Below, piece by piece: positions 16,450 to 24,869 of a stretch of DNA of 43,868 nt. Under the pieces are notes generated by a model. It was not told where the DNA came from. It ran no database searches and was given only the letters and a program-made list of their open reading frames with translations. The stretch is from Synergistaceae bacterium (GTDB lineage: Bacteria; Synergistota; Synergistia; Synergistales; Aminobacteriaceae). Position numbers and translations under genes: made by a program. The stretch lies in contig JAISUO010000061.1 in the NCBI GenBank assembly GCA_031272035.1, positions 1 to 43,868 on the forward strand. The letters are read 5' to 3'. Numbering within the stretch: position 1 is the first letter of the stretch; each line of letters opens with the position of its first letter.

Positions 16450-16800
16450 ATGAACGACGAAGAACTGAAACGATATATAGATAAGGAAAAAGCGCTGGGA
16501 CGGATACGAAACAACACGAAACTTTTTAAAATGCTGCTGACGACTTTTCTGGGAGACACTCATTTCGAGCAGATGAAAAAGGAAATTGCGGCGGCCGACT
16601 ACGAGGCTGCGGCAAAGTCGGCTCATGCCATCAAGGGAGTGGCGGGCAACCTCTCTCTGACGGCGATTTTCGAGCTGAGTCAGGCCCTGGAAGCCTGTCT
16701 GAAGGCAAACTCCGGCGTGGAGGAGTCTCTCGCGACTTTTTCCGGCGCCTACGAAGAAACGGTCAAGGCCGTCAACATCGTGATGCAGGGGCTTGCCTGA
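16450..16800 (+). CDS. Stand-alone HPt (histidine phosphotransfer) domain protein
   Basis: The 116-residue protein is a single HPt four-helix bundle with the phospho-acceptor motif AHAIKGVAGNLS (His59). HPt proteins carry phosphate between hybrid sensor kinases and response regulators in multistep phosphorelays. No kinase or regulator gene lies in the window, so its partners are elsewhere. GGGAGG lies 6 nt before the ATG. No membrane segment is present. It is monocistronic in appearance, with a candidate promoter upstream and an AT-rich hairpin downstream. Confidence 0.85.
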   Translation: MNDEELKRYIDKEKALGRIRNNTKLFKMLLTTFLGDTHFEQMKKEIAAADYEAAAKSAHAIKGVAGNLSLTAIFELSQALEACLKANSGVEESLATFSGAYEETVKAVNIVMQGLA

Positions 16801-16915
16801 TCTGACGATCCCGCAGGGCGGACTGTATGGTCGTGCACTGAAAAAGACGCGCCGTATCTCTCAGAGGTGAAAGGAAAGACAGAGTATCCTCTAATGGTTG
16901 TTTTTTAAGTTTATA

Positions 16916-16943
16916 TGTTTGTTAAAACAAACAGTTTTTCTTT
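16916..16943 (+). terminator. AT-rich hairpin after the HPt gene, terminator or operator
   Basis: The palindrome GTTTGTT-AA-AACAAAC (16917-16932), extendable by one pair, is followed by G and T5. It could be a weak intrinsic terminator for the HPt gene, or an operator for the promoter that begins 20 nt downstream. Related CAAACAAA/TTTGTTTG words recur at 16992-16999 and 17021-17028. Confidence 0.45.
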
Positions 16944-16952
16944 CTAAACCCC

Positions 16953-16980
16953 TTGACATAGTTGAAATGTATTGTAGAAT
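16953..16980 (+). promoter_or_regulatory. Strong orphan promoter
   Basis: TTGACA (16953-16958), a 16-bp spacer and TAGAAT (16975-16980) form one of the best promoters in the window. It points right, toward a region with no protein gene on that strand before 19585. Confidence 0.65.
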
Positions 16981-16986
16981 GTTTTT

Positions 16987-17126
16987 AGAAACAAACAAAG
17001 GACAAATGACAATTCACCGTTTTGTTTGAGAGTTCCTTTTGTTAAGGTGTTTCAATACCCCCCCGAATAAGAAGAAGAGAGTTAGCGAGTCCCCTCCCGC
17101 GCTCTCTTCTTCTTTCTTCTTCTTTC
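16987..17126 (+). ncRNA. Candidate small RNA between the HPt gene and hisS
   Basis: The interval begins at the predicted start of the orphan promoter and ends at a perfect 13-bp stem (17069-17081 with 17102-17114, 20-nt loop) followed by a pyrimidine-rich tail. Inside it an 8-bp CAAACAAA/TTTGTTTG pair (16992-16999 with 17021-17028) encloses a 7-codon frame (17006-17029, MTIHRFV) preceded by AAAGGA. It may be a regulatory RNA of about 140 nt, or a tiny peptide mRNA. The terminal hairpin could also simply end hisS from the other side. Apart from this, the 16801-17152 gap holds only the palindrome and promoter listed. Confidence 0.35.
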
Positions 17127-17152
17127 ATAATTTATTGTTCGGAACGCGTATT

Positions 17153-18418
17153 TCAGCGCAGGCGCGCCGGGACCTCCGTCCAGGGAATGACGACCTGCTC
17201 ACCGGTACCCATGTTCTTCAGAACCACCGTTTCGCCGGCGAGTTCCTCCGGACCGATGATACAGACCCACTGAACGCCGGAGCTCCCCGCGCTTTTCATC
17301 TGGGCTTTGAAGCTGCGGTTCCATCGGGTGGCGTCTCCTCCGTCCTGGTCGGCGGCGATTCCCTCCATCCGCAGCCTGTGGGTCAGAATCTGGACTGCCC
17401 CCAGAGCCGATTCGTCCTGGGCGATGACCTGAACTTCCGTCCGGGGTTTTTCCCCGAAGGTCGCGCTCTGCTGCTCCATTACCATGACGATACGGTCAAT
17501 CCCCGCCGCGAAGCCCACGCCGTTCAGGTGAGGTCCTCCGACGGACTCCGCCAGGTTGTCGTAACGACCGCCGCCGCACACGGCGTTCTGGGAGCCCAGA
17601 TCTCCCGACAGAATTTCGTAGGCGGTTTTGGTGTAGTAGTCCAGCCCCCGCACCAGACGTTTATCGAGTTTGTAGGTGAAGCTCAGGCGCGTCAGGCCGG
17701 CTTTGACCTCCTCGAAATGGGAGGCGCATTCTTCGCAAAGATAGTCATAGACGGCGGGAGCTCCGTCGGCGATGGCTCCGCAGTCCGGAATTTTGCAGTC
17801 GAGGACACGAAGGGGGTTGCGGTCCAGACGTCCGAGGCAGGTTTCGCAAAGCCCCTCTTTTTTCGACGTGAAATAGTCCACCAGCGCCTGGCGGTAGCGC
17901 GGGCGGCAGTTGGGGCATCCGACGGAGTTCAGGACGACTTCCAGGTTTCTGAGCCCCAGCCGTCGAAAAATTTCCGCTGAAAGAGCGATGATTTCCACGT
18001 CGGCCACGGGACCGGGCAGCCCCAGGCACTCCGCATCTATTTGATAGAACTGACGGTAACGGCCCTTCTGGGGGCGTTCGTAGCGGAACATGGGACCCTG
18101 ACACCAAAGTTTCGCGGAGTTCCCCTGTCCGCAGAGATTATGTTCCACAGCCGCCCGCACCATGCCCGCCGTGGCTTCAGGGCGCAGGGTGATGCTCCGG
18201 TCGCCCCGGTCGAGGAAGGTGTACATCTCTTTTTCCACGATGTCCGTCGTTTCGCCGACGCCTCGGGAAAACAGCTCCGTCTGCTCGAAAATGGGAAGAT
18301 GGATTTCAGCGTATCCAAAATCGGCCATCGTCCTGGCCGTTACGTTCACCACGTAAGCCCACTTCCACGACTCGTCGGGAAGAATGTCCCGCACTCCTCT
18401 CGGCGCTTTGATATCCAT
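17153..18418 (-). CDS. hisS: Histidine--tRNA ligase
   Basis: The 421-residue protein is a complete class II histidyl-tRNA synthetase. It has motif 1 near the N-terminus (PRGVRDILP and FGYAEIHLPIFEQTELFSRG split), motif 2 (FRYERPQKGRYRQFYQ), the histidine-specific HisA (LVRGLDYYTKTAYEI) and HisB (GGRYDNL) motifs, motif 3 (GVGFAAGIDRI) and a C-terminal anticodon-binding domain (about 325-421). It charges tRNA-His in the cytoplasm. Length is normal. It has its own promoter upstream and lies after the HpcH/HpaI aldolase gene on the same strand with a 162-nt gap. Confidence 0.96.
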   Translation of the reverse strand: MDIKAPRGVRDILPDESWKWAYVVNVTARTMADFGYAEIHLPIFEQTELFSRGVGETTDIVEKEMYTFLDRGDRSITLRPEATAGMVRAAVEHNLCGQGNSAKLWCQGPMFRYERPQKGRYRQFYQIDAECLGLPGPVADVEIIALSAEIFRRLGLRNLEVVLNSVGCPNCRPRYRQALVDYFTSKKEGLCETCLGRLDRNPLRVLDCKIPDCGAIADGAPAVYDYLCEECASHFEEVKAGLTRLSFTYKLDKRLVRGLDYYTKTAYEILSGDLGSQNAVCGGGRYDNLAESVGGPHLNGVGFAAGIDRIVMVMEQQSATFGEKPRTEVQVIAQDESALGAVQILTHRLRMEGIAADQDGGDATRWNRSFKAQMKSAGSSGVQWVCIIGPEELAGETVVLKNMGTGEQVVIPWTEVPARLR

Positions 18419-18464
18419 TCGATCCGTCTCCTTTTAAATATAGATAACCAGATAACTCTAAACT

Positions 18465-18492
18465 ATCCTAACACGCAAATGAAGAGCGTCAA
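18465..18492 (-). promoter_or_regulatory. hisS: Promoter of hisS
   Basis: On the minus strand TTGACG (18492-18487), a 16-bp spacer and TAGGAT (18470-18465) precede hisS by about 47 nt. No T-box or His-rich leader peptide fits in the short leader. Confidence 0.55.
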
Positions 18493-18496
18493 TCAT

Positions 18497-18522
18497 CAAT
18501 AATTTTCATCAATAATTTTCAT
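18497..18522. repeat. Tandem 13-bp repeat upstream of hisS
   Basis: CAATAATTTTCAT is present twice in perfect tandem (18497-18509, 18510-18522), just upstream of the hisS -35 box. Two shorter related CCAATAA-x-TACC units follow. The placement would suit an upstream activating element or regulator site, but nothing further supports a function. Confidence 0.5.
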
Positions 18523-18565
18523 ACCAATAACTACCGTGCCAATAATTACCGGCGAGATTTTGGAC

Positions 18566-18590
18566 AAAACCCGTGAAGGGTCAGGGTTTT
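18566..18590 (-). terminator. Possible terminator of the HpcH/HpaI gene
   Basis: A 7-bp inverted repeat AAAACCC/GGGTTTT (18584-18590 with 18566-18572) overlaps the last codons and stop of the aldolase gene. The T-run is within the stem, so it would be a weak terminator. Confidence 0.3.
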
Positions 18591-19384
18591 ATGCGACCGA
18601 TCAGAGCCCGGCAGGCGTTCACGAGAAACATCGCGTCCATACCGAAGGCGACGGCGTCGAACCCGTCCGCAAAATGTCGCTTCGTTTCGGCCTCATCTCC
18701 CGAATAGATAAAAGAAAATTTTCCGGCATCTTTGCAGGCCTTCAGGATGCGGCTCAGGGCGGCGATATAGGCGGGGTTGTCGAACTGCGTGGGTTTTCCC
18801 AGCGCGACGGAAAGATCGTAAGGCCCGACGAAGATGCCGTCCACACCCTCTATCGCGGCGATTTCTTCGATATTCTCCAGACATTCGGCGGTTTCGCACT
18901 GAGGGATGATCAGAGTTTCCGCGTTGGTCCGGTCAAACCAGTCCTCGATATTTTTCAGTCCCGGCTCGAATCCGAAGCTGGCGACGCGGGTGGTGGCGAA
19001 GCCCCTCCGGCCCAGAGGGTAGTATTTGCCGTACTCCACCAGCCGCTGCACTTCATCCACGGTGCGGATGCAGGGAATGATGAGCCCCTGCGCTCCAATG
19101 TCCAGCATTTTTAAAATGGAAGAACGCGTGGCGTCCTTCACCCGAACCAGAGGGGCAATCTTTCGCAGCTCGGCGGCGCGGACGAAATCGAGGGCGCTTT
19201 CCACGTCGAAGGGACCGTGTTCCGTGTCGATAATGAAGAAGTGAAACCCGGCAAGTCCAAGACACTCCACCGTCGCGGCCCCTCCCAGTTCAAAAAAGGT
19301 TCCCAGAATTTTTTCTCCCCGCCGCATTTTCGCCTTCAGACCGTTTTTCGTTCCTTCTTCCATTTTTTCTATTTCCTTTTGCAC
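18581..19384 (-). CDS. HpcH/HpaI family aldolase
   Basis: The 267-residue protein matches the class II HpcH/HpaI aldolases (2-keto-3-deoxy-glucarate or 4-hydroxy-2-ketoheptanedioate aldolase types), which split 2-keto-4-hydroxy acids into pyruvate and an aldehyde using a divalent metal. Visible are GTFFELGG, the catalytic-region DTEHGPFD, LVRVKD, the metal-ligand glutamate in IIPQCETAE and VGPYDLSVALG. The exact substrate is unknown. The start shown is GTG at 19384 with GGAG 5 nt upstream; an ATG at 19363 preceded by AAAGGA is an alternative and would remove seven residues. It is divergent from the class V aminotransferase gene. Confidence 0.86.
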   Translation of the reverse strand: MQKEIEKMEEGTKNGLKAKMRRGEKILGTFFELGGAATVECLGLAGFHFFIIDTEHGPFDVESALDFVRAAELRKIAPLVRVKDATRSSILKMLDIGAQGLIIPCIRTVDEVQRLVEYGKYYPLGRRGFATTRVASFGFEPGLKNIEDWFDRTNAETLIIPQCETAECLENIEEIAAIEGVDGIFVGPYDLSVALGKPTQFDNPAYIAALSRILKACKDAGKFSFIYSGDEAETKRHFADGFDAVAFGMDAMFLVNACRALIGRIKP

Positions 19385-19439
19385 TTTATCTCCGCTCCAT
19401 TTCTGTTCAGGTTAAGTTTGTTTTTTGGAAATCCTGCTC

Positions 19440-19445
19440 ATTATA
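19440..19445 (-). promoter_or_regulatory. -10 element of the HpcH/HpaI promoter
   Basis: A perfect TATAAT on the minus strand lies about 55 nt before the aldolase start. The best -35 (CTGAAT, 18 bp upstream) is weak. Confidence 0.45.
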
Positions 19446-19512
19446 GGGCAGAACTCTTCGAACATTCAGCATAGACAGATGTAACTGGCAGAAATAATTG
19501 GGGAGAAAAGAG

Positions 19513-19521
19513 TGTTATACT
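19513..19521 (+). promoter_or_regulatory. Extended -10 promoter of the aminotransferase gene
   Basis: TGTTATACT is an extended -10 (TGn-TATACT) 64 nt before the aminotransferase ATG. No good -35 was found, which is tolerable for this promoter class. It faces away from the aldolase promoter. Confidence 0.45.
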
Positions 19522-19584
19522 CAAAAAATAAACAAAATACTCTGGCTCTGCCGGAATATCGAACTTAAAAGAGGAGGATTTTTC

Positions 19585-20748
19585 ATGATTCAAACACCCA
19601 GGCTTCTGATGATACCAGGCCCCACCCCCGTTGTTCGTTCCATTCAGAATCAAATGGCGCGTGAAACCGTGGCATTCGGCGACGCCGATTTTGTGGCCGA
19701 CTTCAGAGGCGTAGTGGCGGATTTGAAGTCGATGTGGCGGTGCGACGGGGAAATGTTCGTGGTGGCGGGCAGTGGAACTCTGGCCATGGAAATGGCGATC
19801 GCGAACGTGACGAAGCGGGGAGACGACGTGCTGGTCTGCACTCACGGATATTTCGGGGATCGTTTCGTGGACATGTGTTCCCGGAGGGAGCTGAAAACCG
19901 ACGTCCTGAAGGCGGAGTGGGGTTCTGTCTCCACGCCGGAGGAGATCGACGCCGCCCTCTCCAAAAAGAAATACACGGCGGTCACCGTCACTCACGTGGA
20001 CACCTCCACCGGAGCCATGATCGACCTGAAGGCCGTCTGCGACATGATAAAGTCCAAACATCCGGAGACTTTGCTGATCGTGGACGGAGTGGCCGCCACG
20101 GGAGGAGCGGAGTCCTGGATGGACTGGGGCATCGATCTTCTGCTGACCTGCAGCCAGAAGGCCTTCGGGGTCGCTCCGGGGCTTGCTCTGCTGTGGGCCG
20201 GCGCCCGGGCTGTGGCCAAACGGAAGGCCCTGGGTACAATTCCCGAATCTTATGTGGATTTCGAAAAATGGATTCCCATTATGCACGACCCGTCCAAATA
20301 TTGGGGGACGCCTCCGGTCAACATGATTTGGGCCCTGCAGGAAGCCGTTCGTATCCTTCGGGAAGAGGGGCTGGAGGAGCGTTACGCCCGCCACACCCGA
20401 CAGGCGGCGATCTTTGTTTCGGCCATGGAGGCGCTGGGTTTCAGACCCGCGGCGAAAAAGTCCTGCAGAGCTTCGACCTTGACGATCTTTCTTTATCCCG
20501 AGGGAGCGGGACTGGAGGACGGGGCCTTCCGGGCGCGTCTGGCGGAGGAAGGCGTGCAGTCCGCCGGATGCCTGGGAATTTTTGCGGGCAAGGGGCTTCG
20601 TCTGGGGCATATGGGAAACATCGACAAACACACGCTGGTGGGCACGGTAGCGGCCGTCGAGCGGGCCTGCATCGGCTGCGGCTGTGCAATCGCCCCCGGG
20701 AAGGGACTGGCGGTTCTGCAGGAAGGGCTTATCCGGGAGCGGGCGTAA
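19585..20748 (+). CDS. Class V pyridoxal-phosphate aminotransferase (alanine/serine-glyoxylate type)
   Basis: The 387-residue protein resembles serine/alanine-glyoxylate (serine-pyruvate) aminotransferases. It begins with the substrate loop PRLLMIPGPTPV, has GSGTLAMEMAIANV for phosphate binding, the cofactor Asp in LLIVDGVAATGG and the Schiff-base lysine in SQKAFGVAPG (Lys192), then the small C-terminal domain. The enzyme moves an amino group between alanine or serine and glyoxylate or a related keto acid in the cytoplasm. GAGGAGG lies 7 nt before the ATG. The 3' end is rich in cysteine and glycine (CIGCGCAIAPGKG), which I do not recognise. It is followed by the nucleoside phosphorylase gene after 34 nt, probably one operon. 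Confidence 0.88.
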   Translation: MIQTPRLLMIPGPTPVVRSIQNQMARETVAFGDADFVADFRGVVADLKSMWRCDGEMFVVAGSGTLAMEMAIANVTKRGDDVLVCTHGYFGDRFVDMCSRRELKTDVLKAEWGSVSTPEEIDAALSKKKYTAVTVTHVDTSTGAMIDLKAVCDMIKSKHPETLLIVDGVAATGGAESWMDWGIDLLLTCSQKAFGVAPGLALLWAGARAVAKRKALGTIPESYVDFEKWIPIMHDPSKYWGTPPVNMIWALQEAVRILREEGLEERYARHTRQAAIFVSAMEALGFRPAAKKSCRASTLTIFLYPEGAGLEDGAFRARLAEEGVQSAGCLGIFAGKGLRLGHMGNIDKHTLVGTVAAVERACIGCGCAIAPGKGLAVLQEGLIRERA

Positions 20749-20782
20749 GCGCCGGAGCGAGCGAAGGAAGGAGAGAGGACAC

Positions 20783-21640
20783 TTGAGCGATACGAGGCCG
20801 AAGGAGCACTGGGAGTCCAAAGACGCGGAGCGTCCGGTCATGGAGGGAAATCTCCAGTATCATATTCGCTGCGGGGACGGCGACGTCAGCCGGTACGTGC
20901 TGCTTCCGGGAGATCCCGGTCGAGTGAGCCTCATCGCTGAACAGTGGACGGAATCCCGTTTTGTCGCCAGCAACAGAGAACACTGCACCTGGACGGGAAA
21001 ACTGGAGGGAGTGCCGATTACCTGCTGCTCCACGGGGATGGGGGGAGGTTCCGCGTCCATCGCGCTGGAGGAACTGGCGGCTCTCGGAGCGGATACCTTC
21101 CTTCGCGTGGGGTCCTGCGGCGCCATCAGCGAGGCCGTGGAGTGCGGCGACCTCATCCTGTGCTCCGGCGCCATGCGTCAGGATGGAACCAGCCCTCAGT
21201 ACGTGGACGTTTCCTATCCCGCGCTGGCTCATTACGAGGTGACGACGGCTCTGGTGGAGGCCTGCGAACGGTTGAACCTGCCTTATCATGTGGGAGTGAG
21301 CTGCACCACGGCCTCTTTTTATTGCGGACAGGCCCGGCCGGGCTTCGGGGGTTACGTCCAGTCCTCCTTCGAGAACAAAGTAGAGGATCTGAATCGCGCG
21401 GGGGTCCTGGACTTCGAGATGGAGGCCGCCACAATTTTTACTCTTGCGGGTCTTTACGGCTTCAGGGCGGGAGCGGTCTTTGCCGTGGTCGCCCACCGGC
21501 TGCAGAACAAGTTTAAATATGAAGGGATAGATCGAAGCGTACTGGCCGCCAACGAGGCCGTAAAAATTCTGGCGGAGTGGGACGCGAAAAAGGCAGCGGC
21601 AAACAAGCGGTACTGGTTTCCCGGGCTTCTTCGCCCGTGA
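20783..21640 (+). CDS. Uridine phosphorylase-like nucleoside phosphorylase
   Basis: The 285-residue protein has the NP-I family marks: LLPGDPGRVSLIAEQ (phosphate loop), STGMGGGSASIALEEL, LRVGSCGAI and DFEMEAATIFTLAGL, the ribose-contacting E-M-E of uridine and purine nucleoside phosphorylases. It cleaves nucleosides with phosphate to a base and ribose-1-phosphate. The sequence is closest in feel to Udp-type enzymes, but base specificity is not certain. The start is TTG at 20783 with GGAGAGAGG just upstream; the open frame further upstream overlaps the aminotransferase and is not expected to be translated. Confidence 0.85.
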   Translation: MSDTRPKEHWESKDAERPVMEGNLQYHIRCGDGDVSRYVLLPGDPGRVSLIAEQWTESRFVASNREHCTWTGKLEGVPITCCSTGMGGGSASIALEELAALGADTFLRVGSCGAISEAVECGDLILCSGAMRQDGTSPQYVDVSYPALAHYEVTTALVEACERLNLPYHVGVSCTTASFYCGQARPGFGGYVQSSFENKVEDLNRAGVLDFEMEAATIFTLAGLYGFRAGAVFAVVAHRLQNKFKYEGIDRSVLAANEAVKILAEWDAKKAAANKRYWFPGLLRP

Positions 21641-21794
21641 CGAAACGAGCCCCGGGGTTTGGAAGCGGAGTTCAGAAGAGAGAATCCGCCTGTTTTTAGC
21701 ATTGAATGATAAAATTATTAAAAATAAAAAAAAAGATATGCACTGTGAAAATGATAAAATTTTTCTCAAATTTGTGTAGTTTTAGCGCAAGGGC

Positions 21795-21803
21795 TGTTAT
21801 AAT
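21795..21803 (+). promoter_or_regulatory. Extended -10 promoter P1 of the pil operon
   Basis: TGTTATAAT is a consensus extended -10 in the AT-rich gap before pilB, giving a start near 21810 and a leader of about 180 nt. A -35 with normal spacing is poor. The 21641-21990 gap otherwise holds P2 and no recognised riboswitch; in particular I did not see a c-di-GMP (GEMM) aptamer. Confidence 0.55.
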
Positions 21804-21825
21804 GCAAATTGGGATAAGCGATCTC

Positions 21826-21854
21826 TTGCGTTGTTGCCTTGCTTCCGTTATATT
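21826..21854 (+). promoter_or_regulatory. Promoter P2 of the pil operon
   Basis: TTGCGT (21826-21831), a 17-bp spacer and TATATT (21849-21854) form a second sigma70-type promoter, with a start near 21861 and a leader of about 130 nt to pilB. Confidence 0.5.
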
Positions 21855-21990
21855 ATATAAAATTTTTTGAGGATCATAATTATAAAAGTAGTATCATCAC
21901 TGTCGAGCGCACTGACAAGTGACAAGGTGAATGAGTATGAGCGTCTGAGGCAGATGATTGCAGGTAAAAGCCTGGTGGGAGGCTTATGGG

Positions 21991-24846
21991 ATGAGTGCGG
22001 CGAAAAAAAGAATAGGCGAAATTCTTCTGGAGGCAGGCAGTATTACGAAGGCTCAGTTGAATGAAGCCCTGAAAGCCCAGGTAAGTTCCAATAACCGGCT
22101 GGGAGAAATCTTTGTAGAAAAGGGAATCCTGACTCAGCAGCAGGTGATAGAAGCGCTGGCTCTTCAATTTATGATGCCTGTCGTGGATGTGAAAAACTAT
22201 CTCACGAACATATCGGCGATCAATTCACTTCCCAGAGGGTTGATGGAGCGCCTGGGGATATTCCCTCTGGAGTTGCAGAACGACGGAACCACTCTGGTGG
22301 TGGCGATTTCTGACCCCCTGAACCTTCCGGCGCAGGACGAGCTGCGGATGTCCACAACCCTTAATATCAAGCTGGCTCTGGCTACGGAGCAGAATATTTA
22401 CGCCGCTCTGGCGGCCATTGGCGGCGGCGGTCCCGGAACCGTTCCGGCGGATAACAAGCCGGCGGAGGCGCATTCTTCACCGGTGGCGCCGCCTGCCGCT
22501 CCGGCAGCTCATGCTCCTGTCCAGCCCTCCGGAACCCCGGCGCCTGGGATGGCGGCGGCTTCAACGCCTCCGGCGGCGCCAAAAACGGCTGTGACTCCTC
22601 CCGCGCCGCCCGTTCCGCCGGTTGCCGCAGCGGCGGCTCCGGTTCACTCCGCTCCCGAACCCGAGGCGGTTTTTACACCGGAAGATTTTCTTCCCTACAT
22701 GGGAAATCAGACGGCTCCGGCCGCGGGTGGAGGAGGATTTTCTCCCCTGCCCTCTCTTGATTCTCTGGGACTGGGAGGCCTGAAAAACAATAACGCGCCT
22801 CTGTCCGAGCCGACGGTGGAAAAACCTCAGGCCCCGATACGGCAGGAGCCCCTCCATCTTCAGCCTCAGCCCCAAATTCAGCCTCAGCCCGCTGCCATGA
22901 CGCCTCCTCCTCCTCAGACGGTTCCCTTCACCATGCCCCACGGAGGAGCCGCTCCCATGGGAGCCTCTCCGGCGGCGGCGGTAGCGCCTCAGACCTTCGG
23001 CATGGGGCATACGGCGGTGGCGACAGCGCCTTCCATCGTTCCGCCTCCGGTGCAGACCGGAGTGGTCAGCACGGAAAGAGGGATCGTGCCCGCGGCGGCT
23101 CCGGCGGCTCCGGTGCCTGCGGGCGGCGCCACGAGAGATGTGGCGGTTTCGGACGCGCCGTCGAAGCCCTTCCTCAGCATGATGAAATCTCAGCCCAAAC
23201 TGGGCGATATTCTGGTGCAGGCGGGAGTTATTACGGAGCCTCAGCTTATGGAGGCCCTGAAAAAGCAGAAACTGACGGGTAAACGTCTGGGAGAAATTCT
23301 CGTTTCCGAGGGGATCATCACGGAAATCCGGCTGGCGGAGTCGCTTTCCACTCAGCTGAAGCTGCCCATGTTTACTCTGACCCGCTACCGGCCCATGCCG
23401 GAGGCCATCAAATCGGTGCCGCGTCATGTTTCGGAGCGTCTGCAGCTCATTCCTCTTTCCATAGTGGAAGGGGATCTGCTGCTGGTGGCCATGGCCAACC
23501 CTCTGGACCTCCTTGCCCAGGACGAAGTGCGTATGCTTACGGGGCGGGACCTCAAGATCGGCATCACCACGGCCTCCGAAATTCAGGCCAATCTGGACCG
23601 GCTCTACAACCTTCAGGGGAACCTGGAAAACGCCATCGTGGAAATTTACGGCGATACGGAGCTTCCCATGGAGGAGAGCGGCATCATCGAGGCCAAGGCG
23701 GACGACGCGCCGGTCATTCAGCTCGTCAGCAACGTTCTGGATCAGGCCGTTCGCGAAGGGGCGTCGGACATTCACGTGGAGCCCTACGAAAAGAGCGCCC
23801 GCATTCGCTATCGCGTGGACGGCGCTCTGTACACCTCCTTCGACTACCCCGTGGGCCTGCACGCGGCCGTGTCGGCCCGTATGAAGATTATGGCGGGGAT
23901 GGACATCGCCGAAAGGCGGAAACCTCAGGACGGGCGTATTCTGATCAAGGTCAGCGGCAGGCGGGTGGACCTCCGCGTCAGCTCTCTGCCCACCCTGCAC
24001 GGTGAAAAAATCGTGCTGCGTATCCTGGACCAGGAGAACGCCTCGGTGGGTCTGGAGAAGCTGGGACTGGAGAACGACGATCTGGAAAAGATCGACGTCT
24101 TCTGCGGGACGCCCTGGGGAATTCTGCTGGTTACGGGACCCACGGGAAGCGGAAAATCCACGACGCTTTATTCCATGCTGGAAAAAATCAATCAGCCGGA
24201 CGTCAATATCGTCACGGTCGAGGATCCCGTCGAATACACGGTGGCGGGAATCAATCAGGTTCACGTCAACGAAAAGGCGGGCCTTTCGTTTGAGTCCGCC
24301 CTGCGCTCCATTTTGCGGCAGGATCCCGACAAGGTCATGGTGGGAGAAATTCGCGACCAGAAGACGGCCTCCATCGCCATCCGGGCGGCTCTGACGGGAC
24401 ACTTCGTCCTTTCCACGCTGCACACCAACGACGCCCCCAGTGCGGCCACCCGTATGGTGGATATGGGAGTTGCGCCCTTCCTCGTGTCCGCGTCTCTTTC
24501 CGGAGTGATTGCCCAGCGGCTGGTGAAAAAACTGTGCCCCTTCTGTAAGGAAGAATACGAGATGGATCCCAACCTGTGCGACGCGCTTCGCGTCCCCCAC
24601 GGTTCTCACGCCTGGAAGGCCCGGGGCTGCAACGAATGCCGGCAGGGTTACAAGGGACGGAAGGGCATTTACGAGATTATGATGGTGGACGACGATCTCA
24701 GGAAGATGATTCTGGAGGGCGTCAGTAATATTCAGCTTCGAACGGAAGCTATAAAACGTGGGATGAAGACGCTTCGGCAGTCGGGAATCAATGCCGCTAT
24801 GGTGGGCCTGACCAGTATAGAAGAAGTCTTTGCGTCCACCCTTTAA
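21991..24846 (+). CDS. pilB: Type IV pilus extension ATPase PilB with two MshEN domains
   Basis: This 951-residue PilB/GspE ATPase powers pilus assembly at the inner membrane. It is much longer than usual (about 560-580) because it has two MshEN domains, about 7-140 and 405-540, joined by a Pro/Ala-rich linker of some 250 residues. Both MshEN domains show two 24-residue motifs of the RLGxx...G...L..AL..Q type separated by five residues (VSSNN, KLTGK), the known c-di-GMP pocket. The ATPase has Walker A GPTGSGKS (716-723), Walker B VMVGEIRD (about 782) and a zinc tetracysteine (CPFC about 849-852, CNEC about 880-883). ATG at 21991 follows GGGAGG by 8 nt; TTG at 21958 is a less likely start. Confidence 0.93.
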   Translation: MSAAKKRIGEILLEAGSITKAQLNEALKAQVSSNNRLGEIFVEKGILTQQQVIEALALQFMMPVVDVKNYLTNISAINSLPRGLMERLGIFPLELQNDGTTLVVAISDPLNLPAQDELRMSTTLNIKLALATEQNIYAALAAIGGGGPGTVPADNKPAEAHSSPVAPPAAPAAHAPVQPSGTPAPGMAAASTPPAAPKTAVTPPAPPVPPVAAAAAPVHSAPEPEAVFTPEDFLPYMGNQTAPAAGGGGFSPLPSLDSLGLGGLKNNNAPLSEPTVEKPQAPIRQEPLHLQPQPQIQPQPAAMTPPPPQTVPFTMPHGGAAPMGASPAAAVAPQTFGMGHTAVATAPSIVPPPVQTGVVSTERGIVPAAAPAAPVPAGGATRDVAVSDAPSKPFLSMMKSQPKLGDILVQAGVITEPQLMEALKKQKLTGKRLGEILVSEGIITEIRLAESLSTQLKLPMFTLTRYRPMPEAIKSVPRHVSERLQLIPLSIVEGDLLLVAMANPLDLLAQDEVRMLTGRDLKIGITTASEIQANLDRLYNLQGNLENAIVEIYGDTELPMEESGIIEAKADDAPVIQLVSNVLDQAVREGASDIHVEPYEKSARIRYRVDGALYTSFDYPVGLHAAVSARMKIMAGMDIAERRKPQDGRILIKVSGRRVDLRVSSLPTLHGEKIVLRILDQENASVGLEKLGLENDDLEKIDVFCGTPWGILLVTGPTGSGKSTTLYSMLEKINQPDVNIVTVEDPVEYTVAGINQVHVNEKAGLSFESALRSILRQDPDKVMVGEIRDQKTASIAIRAALTGHFVLSTLHTNDAPSAATRMVDMGVAPFLVSASLSGVIAQRLVKKLCPFCKEEYEMDPNLCDALRVPHGSHAWKARGCNECRQGYKGRKGIYEIMMVDDDLRKMILEGVSNIQLRTEAIKRGMKTLRQSGINAAMVGLTSIEEVFASTL

Positions 24847-24869
24847 ATTTTTCAGGGGAGGGGTCTGTT

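Noticed and set aside
19481-19500. Sigma54-like promoter (TGGCA...TTG) before the aminotransferase
   Set aside because: The spacing between the GG and the downstream TTG is off by one and the -12 GC is missing.
21958-21990. TTG start 11 codons upstream for pilB
   Set aside because: GAGG at a fair distance makes it possible, but ATG at 21991 has a better SD and the MshEN domain begins right after it.
21804-21990. c-di-GMP riboswitch in the pilB leader
   Set aside because: I looked because such riboswitches can precede pilus genes, but none of the conserved GEMM-I sequence blocks could be recognised.
22561-24609. A 682-codon minus-strand frame opposite pilB
   Set aside because: The Arg/His/Gly-rich translation reflects the Pro/Ala linker read backwards; pilB motifs are clear on the other strand.
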